A DNA stretch of 64,000 nucleotides from Bacillota bacterium. Its GTDB lineage: Bacteria; Bacillota; Clostridia; Lachnospirales; Lachnospiraceae. How positions within the stretch are numbered: the stretch's first letter is position 1; each line of letters opens with the position of its first letter. Made by a program: the position numbers and the translations under genes. Location: the NCBI GenBank assembly GCA_023416695.1, contig JAEZGY010000040.1:27068-91067 (forward strand), written 5' to 3'. The notes below the pieces were generated by a model. It made no database searches. It had not been told where the DNA came from and was given only the letters and a program-made list of their open reading frames with translations. This document shows, in pieces, positions 51,795 through 59,998 of the stretch.

Positions 51795-53663
51795 TCATCT
51801 ATGTAAATGCTTCGTATAGTCACATAGTAAATTTTGTATTTCACTTGCAGACTTTATGATGGTGTAGGGTTTTCTTTGATTATCGTTTTTTTTCAAAACA
51901 CCAAGATGAAGCATTAATCCTATGTAGGCTAAGACACTATCCGTTGTCTTATCATAACCTAAATCAGTTAATTTACGAGACAAATATTTGACAGAAGTAA
52001 ATCCACGGTCATCGTCCATCATAAGGTTCAAAAGACAAGAAATTATCTCATTTTCTTTACAGTTTAGGTTCACCGATGCTTTGGCATTGCTTATATTAGA
52101 TAAATCATATCTTAAATTGATCTCTACATGACCGTAAACATCCACTTCAATCCGTTCTATTAAAATTTCAATATCCTTACGATTAATCGCTCTATTTTCA
52201 ATCATGTTATTAAGTACTTCCAAAGCATTCTGTGGTTTTATCCCCCCGGTTATCTTAAGACTGGTTTCATTTAGTTGTATTAATTGAATTTCTAGATTAT
52301 GAATCTGTTCCAAAATATCATTTTGAATGCCCTCATAGCTTTCCTTTATGATATCCTTATTGACTGATGAAACAGATAAATCACGAATTTTCTGAGCGTA
52401 CAGAACTCTTAACTGATGTTTTTCTTCGTCAAGGTTCCTTTGTAATCCTACACGCCTTTTCTCTATAGATTCACTCTCTGTTTCACTATCTCTAAATTCA
52501 TATGTACCAATTACTTCCCAAAGAGAATCACGACAAAATTTTAAATAAGTAAACACATCTTCTATCAAATCCTGCTCTTCTATAAGATGTGCTTTAGCAC
52601 AGTATAACTTTCCTTTCGTGTTGTAGGTGGAACAGATATAATATTTGTGTTCTCCGTTTAAAGTCTTCCTACGTATGGGTGTTAAATGACTACCACAATC
52701 TTTACAAAAAAGACAGCTTCCAAAAGCATTTAAAGCATCTACTTGTGACCGTTTTCCCCGACTTCCCCGATCATTATTCTTTACACGCCTTAGTTTCATC
52801 TTTTGAATCAATTCAAAGGTATCCTTATCCATAATGGGTGGATGATTGTTTTCAAAAATACACTGCTCCTTCTTTGGAACACGCCTGTCTTTTCCATGAA
52901 TAGTTGCTCTTGCCCGTTTGTGAAGACGTAGAGTGCCGATATAGTAATCATTATCCAACAGTTCCTTTACCATACCATCAGACCAATTTGTCACAACCTT
53001 ATTGTGGGTAATACGGCCTTCTTTAAGCTCACGTTCCCTACGAACCATAGAAGGAGTTGGTGCCGCCAAATTTGTCAAGTAGCCTGCTATTTTACGGTAA
53101 CCCAAACCTTGCAAATACAAATCTCCTACTAGTCTCACAAACTCTGCTTCTTTTGGAACGATTTCAATTACAGATTTATCTTTGTCATTTCGTTTATATC
53201 CAAAGGGAGGTTGTGTCTTAAGGGTACCCTCTTTTTGACGTGCACTAATTGCATGTTTGATTTTTTTACTAGTTTCTTTCACATATCTCTCATTATACCA
53301 TGTCTTGATTCCAATTGTATCATCTTCTTCCTTACTAGAATCATAATTATCATCAATAACAATCAAGTGTTTACCACGTTCCTGAAATTCGTCAAGAAGA
53401 AGTAAAACTTTTGCATTATGCCTGCCCAATCGAGAAAAATCTTTGACATATACAGCATCAACATCTTTCTCTAGATCATTCATAAGCTGATTAAATCCAG
53501 GACGGTCAAACTTATAACCAGATATGCCATCATCCTCATACCAACGATCTATAACTAACTTTTGGCCAGCCACATACTGACTAATCATCAACTTTTGATT
53601 CTCAATAGAAGTATAATTGCGTTTGTCATCATCCCTAGACAGCCTTACATATCCAACGTTCAT
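51795..53663 (-). CDS. Large serine recombinase
   Basis: A 622-residue enzyme. The resolvase catalytic domain (about residues 1-150) opens with GYVRLSRDD, Ser9 as nucleophile, and has VYVKDFSRLGRHN. The recombinase domain follows (about 165-280), then a zinc ribbon (CLFCKDCG ... CSTYNT ... YCAKAHL, about 312-360), a coiled coil (about 395-470) and a C-terminal segment. The GYxRLSxDD start is that of TnpX-like recombinases of Clostridium elements, to which this is closest by eye. It ends 10 bp from the element's left end. GGAG lies 7 bases before the ATG. Confidence 0.93.
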   Translation of the reverse strand: MNVGYVRLSRDDDKRNYTSIENQKLMISQYVAGQKLVIDRWYEDDGISGYKFDRPGFNQLMNDLEKDVDAVYVKDFSRLGRHNAKVLLLLDEFQERGKHLIVIDDNYDSSKEEDDTIGIKTWYNERYVKETSKKIKHAISARQKEGTLKTQPPFGYKRNDKDKSVIEIVPKEAEFVRLVGDLYLQGLGYRKIAGYLTNLAAPTPSMVRRERELKEGRITHNKVVTNWSDGMVKELLDNDYYIGTLRLHKRARATIHGKDRRVPKKEQCIFENNHPPIMDKDTFELIQKMKLRRVKNNDRGSRGKRSQVDALNAFGSCLFCKDCGSHLTPIRRKTLNGEHKYYICSTYNTKGKLYCAKAHLIEEQDLIEDVFTYLKFCRDSLWEVIGTYEFRDSETESESIEKRRVGLQRNLDEEKHQLRVLYAQKIRDLSVSSVNKDIIKESYEGIQNDILEQIHNLEIQLIQLNETSLKITGGIKPQNALEVLNNMIENRAINRKDIEILIERIEVDVYGHVEINLRYDLSNISNAKASVNLNCKENEIISCLLNLMMDDDRGFTSVKYLSRKLTDLGYDKTTDSVLAYIGLMLHLGVLKKNDNQRKPYTIIKSASEIQNLLCDYTKHLHR

Positions 53664-53854
53664 ACCTCATCTCCTTTATAACCCATATGATTCTTAATGA
53701 TCGCCTTTAACCCTTCCTGTATTTCTTTTTTGTCTTGTGCACCTACATATGTAACAACCCGAAATCCAAGCTTACTATACAGTTCTTTTGCTACTTCATA
53801 GTCTTTCTGTGTTGCAAATTCATTCCTTACAAGATAGTATGTTGGTTTCCTCAT
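53660..53854 (-). CDS. Small ORF coupled to the serine recombinase; possible excision factor
   Basis: A 64-residue, mostly charged protein (DYEVAKELYSKLGFRVVTYV), ending TGA that overlaps the recombinase ATG by 4 bp. The small size, the position and the coupling make it a candidate recombination directionality factor or other regulator. No homolog is recognised; that role is inference. Confidence 0.6.
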   Translation of the reverse strand: MRKPTYYLVRNEFATQKDYEVAKELYSKLGFRVVTYVGAQDKKEIQEGLKAIIKNHMGYKGDEV

Positions 53855-54008
53855 AGTTCATCACATCACAGTTAGCCTTATAGCCACTGTATGAGAAATA
53901 ATGTATTTTGTGTATGTCTTAAAAAAGGTGAGAGGCACTAACTGTCATCCTAGCTACTGCCTCTCACCTTTGATATAATTAATTTTAATAAACGATAAAC
54001 TACTCTAT
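53855..54008. other. Region between the recombinase unit and the permease gene
   Basis: Contains the permease-operon terminator and presumably the recombinase promoter. No further gene is visible. Confidence 0.5.
53921..53971 (-). terminator. Terminator of the glycerate operon
   Basis: A perfect 14-bp stem AAAGGTGAGAGGCA / TGCCTCTCACCTTT, loop 20 nt, TTTTTT at the minus-strand 3' side. It separates cargo from recombinase transcription. Confidence 0.88.
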
Positions 54009-55268
54009 TTAGAATATCAGATATATAATTACTGATACAATTGTACTTGTTAATCCAACTAAAGCCTCATAAGGAATTAATTTCATACGTTCTTTGATGC
54101 TCATATTGGCTACACCACCGGTTGCATGGAAGAAGGATCCATGAGGAAGGGAGTCAATTACTGTGGCACCTGCATGAATCATAGCACCTGCGGAAAGTGC
54201 TGGAATACCAGCATCTAGTAATGGGGCTGCAAATGTCTGGGATGCAATGGTTGCACCTGCAGTTGTGGAAGCAGTGGCTCCTGCCATAAGAATTCCGGCA
54301 ATTGGTGCTAGTAGGAATGCTGGCATATTTAGCATATCCAATACACGAATTACATCATATTGAAGTGCAGAAGCTTTGATTATACCCGCTATGGTACCTG
54401 TTCCGATAAGAAGAATGGAAACTCCAACTACTTTACTTAAACCGAACTCCGCATATTCTCTGAATTTTCTCACATAACCACATGAAATGGCACATACTAA
54501 TCCACCAAGAGGAAGAGCAATTAATGGATCTACTACGATATCAAATAAAGGTCTCAGTGCCAAAATAATAACAACTACAAGAGGTCCAGTAATTGCTCGT
54601 ACAAAGGAAGGTAGGTCTTTACTTGATTTATTATCTAAATCCTCTTCACTTACTAAACTTCCTCCTTTTTTAGCAAGAAATGTTGCAAGTAAAATAGTGA
54701 CTACGAGAGCACAAATTGCTGGGATAATATTTTTCATCATTAATGATGTCAAATCCACTTGGAAAGCTTCTGAAACAGCAATAGTATTTGGGTTTGGGGA
54801 AATAATGTTACCAGCTTTTCCACCACCAATCATAGCAAGAAGAAGGGCAGATTTGTTATAACCAGCTTTCTTACCAATAGCAAGGGCAATAGGAGCTACT
54901 GTAATAACTGCAATATCAACAAATACACCAATACCACAGATAATCATGGTTGCTAGTGCAATGGCGATAACAGCTCTTTTTTCACCGAATTTTGATACTA
55001 TAACTTCTGCTATTTTTTCAGCAGATCCAGTCTTAATAAGACATCCTGCCAAAATACCAGATGTCAAAATACGTAATACAGAGGAAATCATACTTTGTGA
55101 GCCACTTACCATTGTATTTACGGTAAGAACAAGATCACCACTTCCAATAATACCTCCAATTAAGGCACCTAATATTAAACTGTATGCTGGCTGCACCTTT
55201 TTAATAATTAATAAGATGGCAATCACCATACCTATGACTGCACCTAATGTTGAAAAATCGTAATTCAT
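54009..55268 (-). CDS. GntP-family permease, probably for glycerate
   Basis: A 419-residue transporter with about 12 membrane helices. GGGKAGNIISPNPNTIAVSE and the C-terminal GATVIDSLPHGSFFHATGG are hallmarks of the GntP/gluconate:H+ family. The neighbouring glycerate kinase (11 bp upstream) and CdaR regulator make D-glycerate or a related sugar acid the likely substrate. It is the second gene of the operon. Confidence 0.88.
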   Translation of the reverse strand: MNYDFSTLGAVIGMVIAILLIIKKVQPAYSLILGALIGGIIGSGDLVLTVNTMVSGSQSMISSVLRILTSGILAGCLIKTGSAEKIAEVIVSKFGEKRAVIAIALATMIICGIGVFVDIAVITVAPIALAIGKKAGYNKSALLLAMIGGGKAGNIISPNPNTIAVSEAFQVDLTSLMMKNIIPAICALVVTILLATFLAKKGGSLVSEEDLDNKSSKDLPSFVRAITGPLVVVIILALRPLFDIVVDPLIALPLGGLVCAISCGYVRKFREYAEFGLSKVVGVSILLIGTGTIAGIIKASALQYDVIRVLDMLNMPAFLLAPIAGILMAGATASTTAGATIASQTFAAPLLDAGIPALSAGAMIHAGATVIDSLPHGSFFHATGGVANMSIKERMKLIPYEALVGLTSTIVSVIIYLIF

Positions 55269-55278
55269 TTGTCTCCTC

Positions 55279-56415
55279 CTATTTCATAGTCCACAGACGA
55301 AATACTTGTTCTGTAGTTTCTATCATATTCGTCTTTGCATTCTCTGGATTCATCGCTTCTTCTAATGTAGTAGCTCTACGCAGTATAGGAAAGAATGCAT
55401 CAATGCCATTCTTATTACACTCTACCGCTTCTTTTGTGACGCATCCTGCAAAGGCGATTACTGGTTTATTGTATTTCTTTGCAAGTCTGGCTACTCCAAT
55501 AGGAGCTTTCCCCATGGACGTTTGTCCGTCTAGTCGGCCTTCTCCTGTAACTACAATATCAGCATCCTTCACAAACTGTTCAAGGTTAGTTTCTTCTAAT
55601 ACAATTTTAATACCTGATTCTAATACAGAATTCATAAAGGTTAAAAATGCAAATCCCAGGCCACCTGCAGCTCCTGTTCCTTCCTGCCTTGGATTGGCAT
55701 TTGGGAACTTTTCTCTAGCAAGGGCAGCATAATAACTTAACCATTTATCCATTTTCATAATCATAGATGGTGTAGCACCTTTTTGAGGTCCATAGACAGC
55801 ACTACATCCATGTTCACCACATAAAATATTAGTTACATCGCAAGCAATTCGAAATTCACATTCAGAGAGCTCTGGAATAACAGAATCATTAGTGATGGAA
55901 TCTATTTGTTCCAATCCTTGGGCTCCGAAGGCAACTTGCTTTCCTTCTTTGTCTAGAATACCAAAACCTAATGCCTGAAGCATACCGATACCACCGTCAT
56001 TAGTAGCACTTCCTCCAATTCCAACAATAAAACGTCTGCATCCTTTGGAAATGGCATCTTTAATTACCTCACCTACACCATACGTAGTTGTATACAGTGG
56101 ATTTCGTTTGTCATCTGGAACAAGAGTGATACCAGCAGCACCGGACATCTCAATAACAGCTGTCTTTGTACTTTCAATGATTCCATACTCACAATTTACT
56201 GGAGTTCCAAGAGGTCCTGTAACCATAACACTTTGCATGATACCGTTCATTCCCCATACAAGAGCTTCTACAGTGCCTTCACCACCATCCGCTAAAGGAC
56301 GGACTGAAACATCAATATTTGTATCTACACGTCTTATTCCCTCGGAAATTGCATATCCGGCTTCCATTGACGTAAGGCTTCCTTTTAAAGAATCTATAGC
56401 AATAACTACCTTCAT
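55279..56415 (-). CDS. glxK: Glycerate kinase (GlxK/GarK type)
   Basis: A 378-residue type I/II glycerate kinase: IDSLKGSLTSMEAGYAIS at the start, RPLADGGEGTVEALV, GIGGSATNDGGIGMLQAL, EGTGAAGGLGFAF and VTGEGRLDGQTSMGKAPIG. It phosphorylates D-glycerate to 2-phosphoglycerate, feeding lower glycolysis. It is divergent from cdaR and upstream of the permease. AGGAGG precedes the ATG. Confidence 0.93.
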   Translation of the reverse strand: MKVVIAIDSLKGSLTSMEAGYAISEGIRRVDTNIDVSVRPLADGGEGTVEALVWGMNGIMQSVMVTGPLGTPVNCEYGIIESTKTAVIEMSGAAGITLVPDDKRNPLYTTTYGVGEVIKDAISKGCRRFIVGIGGSATNDGGIGMLQALGFGILDKEGKQVAFGAQGLEQIDSITNDSVIPELSECEFRIACDVTNILCGEHGCSAVYGPQKGATPSMIMKMDKWLSYYAALAREKFPNANPRQEGTGAAGGLGFAFLTFMNSVLESGIKIVLEETNLEQFVKDADIVVTGEGRLDGQTSMGKAPIGVARLAKKYNKPVIAFAGCVTKEAVECNKNGIDAFFPILRRATTLEEAMNPENAKTNMIETTEQVFRLWTMK

Positions 56416-56539
56416 ATTGTTCCTCCTGTGAATTTATTATTATGAATTATTATCTGCTCTTATTGCATTAAATATAACAAAATATTTAATCAGATAAAAT
56501 GTATCACATACCATAAAATAAAAAAAATTAATATAAATA

Positions 56540-56568
56540 TTGTTATAAGTACCAATATTGGATAAAAT
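56540..56568 (+). promoter_or_regulatory. Promoter of cdaR
   Basis: TTGTTA (56540-56545), 17 bp, TAAAAT (56563-56568). The spacer holds the palindrome CCAATATTGG (56552-56561), possibly an operator for the regulator. The gene start follows 38 bp later. Confidence 0.6.
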
Positions 56569-56605
56569 AGAAGGCAAAACGTTTAAGATAGGCAGGAGTT
56601 AGGAA

Positions 56606-57685
56606 ATGATTACCAATGTAGATCAGGTATTGGCACAACAGATTGTTGACACAGTAAAGGACGTATGTGGACAAAATATCAATTTTATTAATCAATCTGG
56701 AATTATTTTTGCAAGCACAGATGCAGAAAGAATAGGTACTTTCCATGAGATTGGTTATAAAACATTTTATAGTGGAAAGGCCATTGAGGTAGACTGTGAC
56801 AACAGTTTTACTGGTACATGTAGAGGAATTAATCTTCCAATTTATCATAATGAAAAAATATTGGCTGTAATTGGGATTACTGGTGATCCAGAAGAGGTAA
56901 AAAAATACGCTCATTTGGCTGAGCGCATCACACGACTAATGATTAGAGAAAAAGAACTCAATGCTTTCAGTTTTAATCAAGGTGCGAAAAAACATTTTAT
57001 TATTCACTCCCTTATAGGGCATCAGGAAATAAGTAGAGGCTATCTAGAAGACTGTCTGAGAGACTTTGATATCAATGTAGAAACACAGAAACGTCTAATT
57101 TTGATACGAGTGAATTCCAGGTATAATCCTGTCAACTTACCCTTGATAGAACAAAAAATTAAGCAGATGTTTGAAATAGTTCCCTTAAAACTATATACCT
57201 TTGACTATCCAAATGAATATCTAGCAATAATCGATGATGAATGTTTTGAAAGAACAAAATATATTTTTAAGAAGGCGGCATCTGACTATGAGGAAATCAT
57301 TAAGATCGCTGTAGGTAAAAGCTGTTCTGTTTATCATCTAGTAAATTCTTACAAATCCGCCTTAACAGCATGGAAAAGTATTGCTTCAGGTACGAAAAGT
57401 TTTGCATTATTTGATGAATTAACATTGGAAATTGTAATTTCCTCTATTGATAAAAACAGCAGGGATGAATTTCGGTTTAAAACTATCTCTACTCTTTCCG
57501 AAGAGGAAATCACACTGATTAAAGTATATTTTGAAGAAAACATGTCTCTAGTAGGAACGTGTAATCGCTTATTCCTTCATAAAAACACACTGCAATACAA
57601 ACTGAATCATATATATAAAAAATGTGGTTTTAATCCCCGTAATTTTCAGGATGCAGTTGTCCTTTATCTAGCAGTGAAGATGTGA
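56606..57685 (+). CDS. cdaR: CdaR-type sugar-diacid/glycerate regulator
   Basis: A 359-residue protein. The N-terminal sugar-diacid recognition domain (about residues 1-130; QSGIIFASTDAERIGTFHEI) is followed by a middle region and a C-terminal PucR-type HTH (VGTCNRLFLHKNTLQYKLNH). CdaR relatives activate glycerate/galactarate catabolic genes in E. coli. Divergently transcribed from glxK; the intervening ~190 bp is the likely control region. TAGGCAGGAG precedes the ATG. Confidence 0.92.
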   Translation: MITNVDQVLAQQIVDTVKDVCGQNINFINQSGIIFASTDAERIGTFHEIGYKTFYSGKAIEVDCDNSFTGTCRGINLPIYHNEKILAVIGITGDPEEVKKYAHLAERITRLMIREKELNAFSFNQGAKKHFIIHSLIGHQEISRGYLEDCLRDFDINVETQKRLILIRVNSRYNPVNLPLIEQKIKQMFEIVPLKLYTFDYPNEYLAIIDDECFERTKYIFKKAASDYEEIIKIAVGKSCSVYHLVNSYKSALTAWKSIASGTKSFALFDELTLEIVISSIDKNSRDEFRFKTISTLSEEEITLIKVYFEENMSLVGTCNRLFLHKNTLQYKLNHIYKKCGFNPRNFQDAVVLYLAVKM

Positions 57686-57712
57686 TGCAAATAATAACTA
57701 TTGACTAAAGAT

Positions 57713-58159
57713 TTACATTAATATAGGGATGCCACCTTCTCTACCACCAATGATTGTTTTGCCTTTTAACATATTAAAGTCAAAATTCTCTACTTTTTCT
57801 CTACCCACTAGAAAGTTTCCTGCTCGTTGTGTCAGCTGAGCAAAGTTAACAATATAATCTTCTTTTCCTTGATTATAAACGTAAATGGATGCTTCCGACC
57901 CCATAAAACCAATATCTGCATCTCCTGACAACACTGCTGTCATTGTCTTATCTGCCCCTAAACCATTTACCAAGGATACATCTAGGCCTTCATCTGTGAA
58001 ATACCCTTTTTCTATTGCCACATACATTGGTGCATAGAAAACAGAATGAGCCACCTCATTTAAATTTACTTTGGTAAGACCGTTGTCCTTATCACAAGAA
58101 GCTAAAGAGAAAAGCATCATGGCCATAATTAGGCCAATTGCCATAAGCTTTTTCTTCAT
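57713..58159 (-). pseudogene. 5' half of the disrupted ABC substrate-binding lipoprotein gene
   Basis: Minus-strand ORF of 148 codons. Signal peptide with lipobox LASC (Cys at about 22), then the N-terminal domain of an NMT1/SsuA-type solute-binding protein: YAPMYVAIEKGYFTDEGLDV, SGDADIGFMGSEASIY. Host coding reaches GREGG at 57732 and the last five residues, IPILM, are element sequence before a stop. A truncated secreted lipoprotein may still be made, but the ligand-binding cleft is lost. No ABC ATPase or permease gene adjoins it. Confidence 0.9.
57732..57737. repeat. Attachment-site core, right (CCACCT)
   Basis: Identical CCACCT at the right junction. To its left is element sequence, to its right the N-terminal half of the broken lipoprotein gene. 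Confidence 0.75.
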
Positions 58160-58221
58160 TCATATCCTCCTTAATCTATACTATAATTAGTATATGATAA
58201 AGTGAATTTATTGTGAAATTT

Positions 58222-58749
58222 CTACCTTGTGATGTTAAATTCTTCTTCGATATCTGAACGGTCCCATAGTGTTACCCCACTAGCTTGTGCTAGTTGTCTA
58301 GCCGCCTTCGTATAGTAGCTGTTAGTCACTACCATTCCATTTTCAATCTCGTAGTACTGCATGGCACCAATCACCTCTTGAACTGCCTTAATCCCTACCG
58401 CTCCGGAATAACGCTTGGCTTGTACTACATACTGTCTACGCCAACGTTTCATAATTAAATCTGCTCCAAAATCCCCAGAGGTAGGAGTCAGCCTTACCCG
58501 ATAACCCTTTCGCTTAAATTGTACCATAAGATACTCTTCAAACCGTTCTCCACTCATTTTGTCAATTCTTTTAAAAGGACTATAGAGAAGTCGACGCCTT
58601 CTCCACAGTCCATACATAAGTACCATACCAAACATTACTCCAATCAATAGTCCATATTGTTGGTAGGAGATAATATTATATCTATTTCCAATAGTTCCAA
58701 TTGCCACAAAAAAAAGTGCAATAATTAAAGTATTAAATAATCGTTTCAT
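58222..58749 (-). CDS. Membrane-anchored Mrr-type nuclease-domain protein
   Basis: A 175-residue protein with two N-terminal membrane helices (about residues 5-21 and 31-49) and a cytoplasmic restriction-endonuclease-like (Mrr_cat) domain. The catalytic set is intact: Asp97 in GDFGADLI, Gln110 and Lys112 in VVQAKRY, and the following VGIKAVQEVIGAMQYY. Similar anchored Mrr proteins may attack or guard incoming DNA, but their role is unproved. Single gene next to the mobile element's right end. Confidence 0.87.
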   Translation of the reverse strand: MKRLFNTLIIALFFVAIGTIGNRYNIISYQQYGLLIGVMFGMVLMYGLWRRRRLLYSPFKRIDKMSGERFEEYLMVQFKRKGYRVRLTPTSGDFGADLIMKRWRRQYVVQAKRYSGAVGIKAVQEVIGAMQYYEIENGMVVTNSYYTKAARQLAQASGVTLWDRSDIEEEFNITR

Positions 58750-58820
58750 ATTACGTCAAATTCCCAAGCTGTTTCTTTATTTCTTATCTTTCTTTATATA
58801 AATATTCTTTTCGTCAACTA

Positions 58821-59774
58821 TTATTTTCTCCTTACAGCACCATAGTTGCCCTGATTCAACCAAACCTCAATCTTTGTAACGATATCATGATACACTTTCT
58901 TCCTATCCTTTTCATTTAGTATCTCATGACGCATTCCCTTATATAGGGTATATTTTACATTCTTATAACCAACATCCTTCATAAGATTTACAGCCTTTAT
59001 AAAGTCCCCCTGGGTATTCATACAAGGGTCCTCACTTCCTGAAGCAAACCAGATTGGTAACCGTTTATTATTCATATGCCAGTGATGCTTATCATATACG
59101 GTAATCATTAGCTTAAAGAGATGTTCAAATCCATTTAGAGTAAAAATGAATCCACATAAATCACTCTCGTCATAGTTCTTTACTACGTCCTCATCAGAGC
59201 ATATCCATGAATTTTCAGATGCTGGTTTATCTAATTTTCTATTATAAGAACCAAGAACTAACTTTTGTACAAAGTGTCCCTCCGTCCTATCCCCAAATAT
59301 CTTGCCTGCTATCTTAGTAAGTGGATACACAAACTTTAAGGCAGGGTTATAGCTTGGAGATCCAGTTAAAATAAGACCATCTATTACTCTATCATAGCGT
59401 TTGATATAAGCTCTGGCCACAAGGCTTCCCATACTATGCCCTAAAAGATAAATAGGCAGCTCTTTATATCTCTTACGTGCCATACGACTGATTTGATTGC
59501 AATCCTCTACAAGATACTTTGCCCCATTGGCATACAGATACCCTAAATCATCTTTACTATATACACTACCCCCGTGACCTCTATGGTCATGAATGACGCT
59601 GACAAATCCTTGCCTTGCTAGATACCTCATAAAATGCTCATATCTTTCTTTATTCTCACACATTCCATGTAAAATCTGTACGATGGCTTTGGGAGCAATA
59701 TCAGGCTCAACTAAAAGGACACTTAATGGTAAACCATCCATATGAGACTTCACTGTAAAATGATGTTGTTTCAT
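58821..59774 (-). CDS. Alpha/beta hydrolase, monoacylglycerol-lipase type
   Basis: About 317 residues from the ATG at 59774 (AAGGAG upstream), beginning MKQHHFTVK. Serine nucleophile in LLGHSMGSLVAR, oxyanion region VQILHGMCENKERY and SVIHDHRGHGGS, Asp in ASGSEDPC, and His in KGMRHEILNE. This is the serine aminopeptidase S33/monoglyceride lipase group. Cytoplasmic. Substrate likely a small ester. Confidence 0.9.
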   Translation of the reverse strand: MKQHHFTVKSHMDGLPLSVLLVEPDIAPKAIVQILHGMCENKERYEHFMRYLARQGFVSVIHDHRGHGGSVYSKDDLGYLYANGAKYLVEDCNQISRMARKRYKELPIYLLGHSMGSLVARAYIKRYDRVIDGLILTGSPSYNPALKFVYPLTKIAGKIFGDRTEGHFVQKLVLGSYNRKLDKPASENSWICSDEDVVKNYDESDLCGFIFTLNGFEHLFKLMITVYDKHHWHMNNKRLPIWFASGSEDPCMNTQGDFIKAVNLMKDVGYKNVKYTLYKGMRHEILNEKDRKKVYHDIVTKIEVWLNQGNYGAVRRK

Positions 59775-59912
59775 AGTAACTCCTTCTTTCTTATCCATAA
59801 TAATCATAGGTTACCCAAAAACACATAATTAGTCTTCTTATTCATTCATTTTATACACAAATCCGTATTTGTAAAGTAGGGGACGCATATTTCCTTTGAT
59901 TTTTATCATAAT

Positions 59913-59965
59913 AAAAAACTCCCCAAAGAAATTTCGGCATATACTACCTAAATTCTTTGGGGAAT
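59913..59965 (-). terminator. Terminator of the htrA-like gene
   Basis: A stem AATTCCCCAAAGAATTT with AAATTTCTTTGGGGAGT, loop about 14 nt, then TTTTTTATT on the minus strand. Confidence 0.85.
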
Positions 59966-59998
59966 TGTTATATTATTTATTTAGTAATAAAGTATATC

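Larger units (their letters stand above)
51780..57737. mobile_element. Serine-recombinase integrative element with a glycerate catabolic cargo
   Basis: About 5.95 kb between two CCACCT copies. Contents: large serine recombinase next to the left end, a coupled small ORF, then a permease, a glycerate kinase and a divergent CdaR regulator. The insertion target is an ABC solute-binding lipoprotein gene. Excision in silico through one CCACCT rejoins GREGG with MPQMVLEY without changing frame, giving about 331 codons, the usual length. No conjugation or replication genes are seen, so it is a small integrative (possibly mobilisable) unit. Direction of the element ends was not tested against other genomes. 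Confidence 0.85.

Noticed and set aside
51795..51844. GTG-started N-terminal extension of the lipoprotein 3' half
   Set aside because: The extra 22 codons come from element DNA, overlap the recombinase gene in another frame and have no ribosome site; treated as read-through of a broken gene.
54487..55732. Plus-strand frames opposite the permease and glycerate kinase genes
   Set aside because: Antisense shadows of strongly conserved genes.
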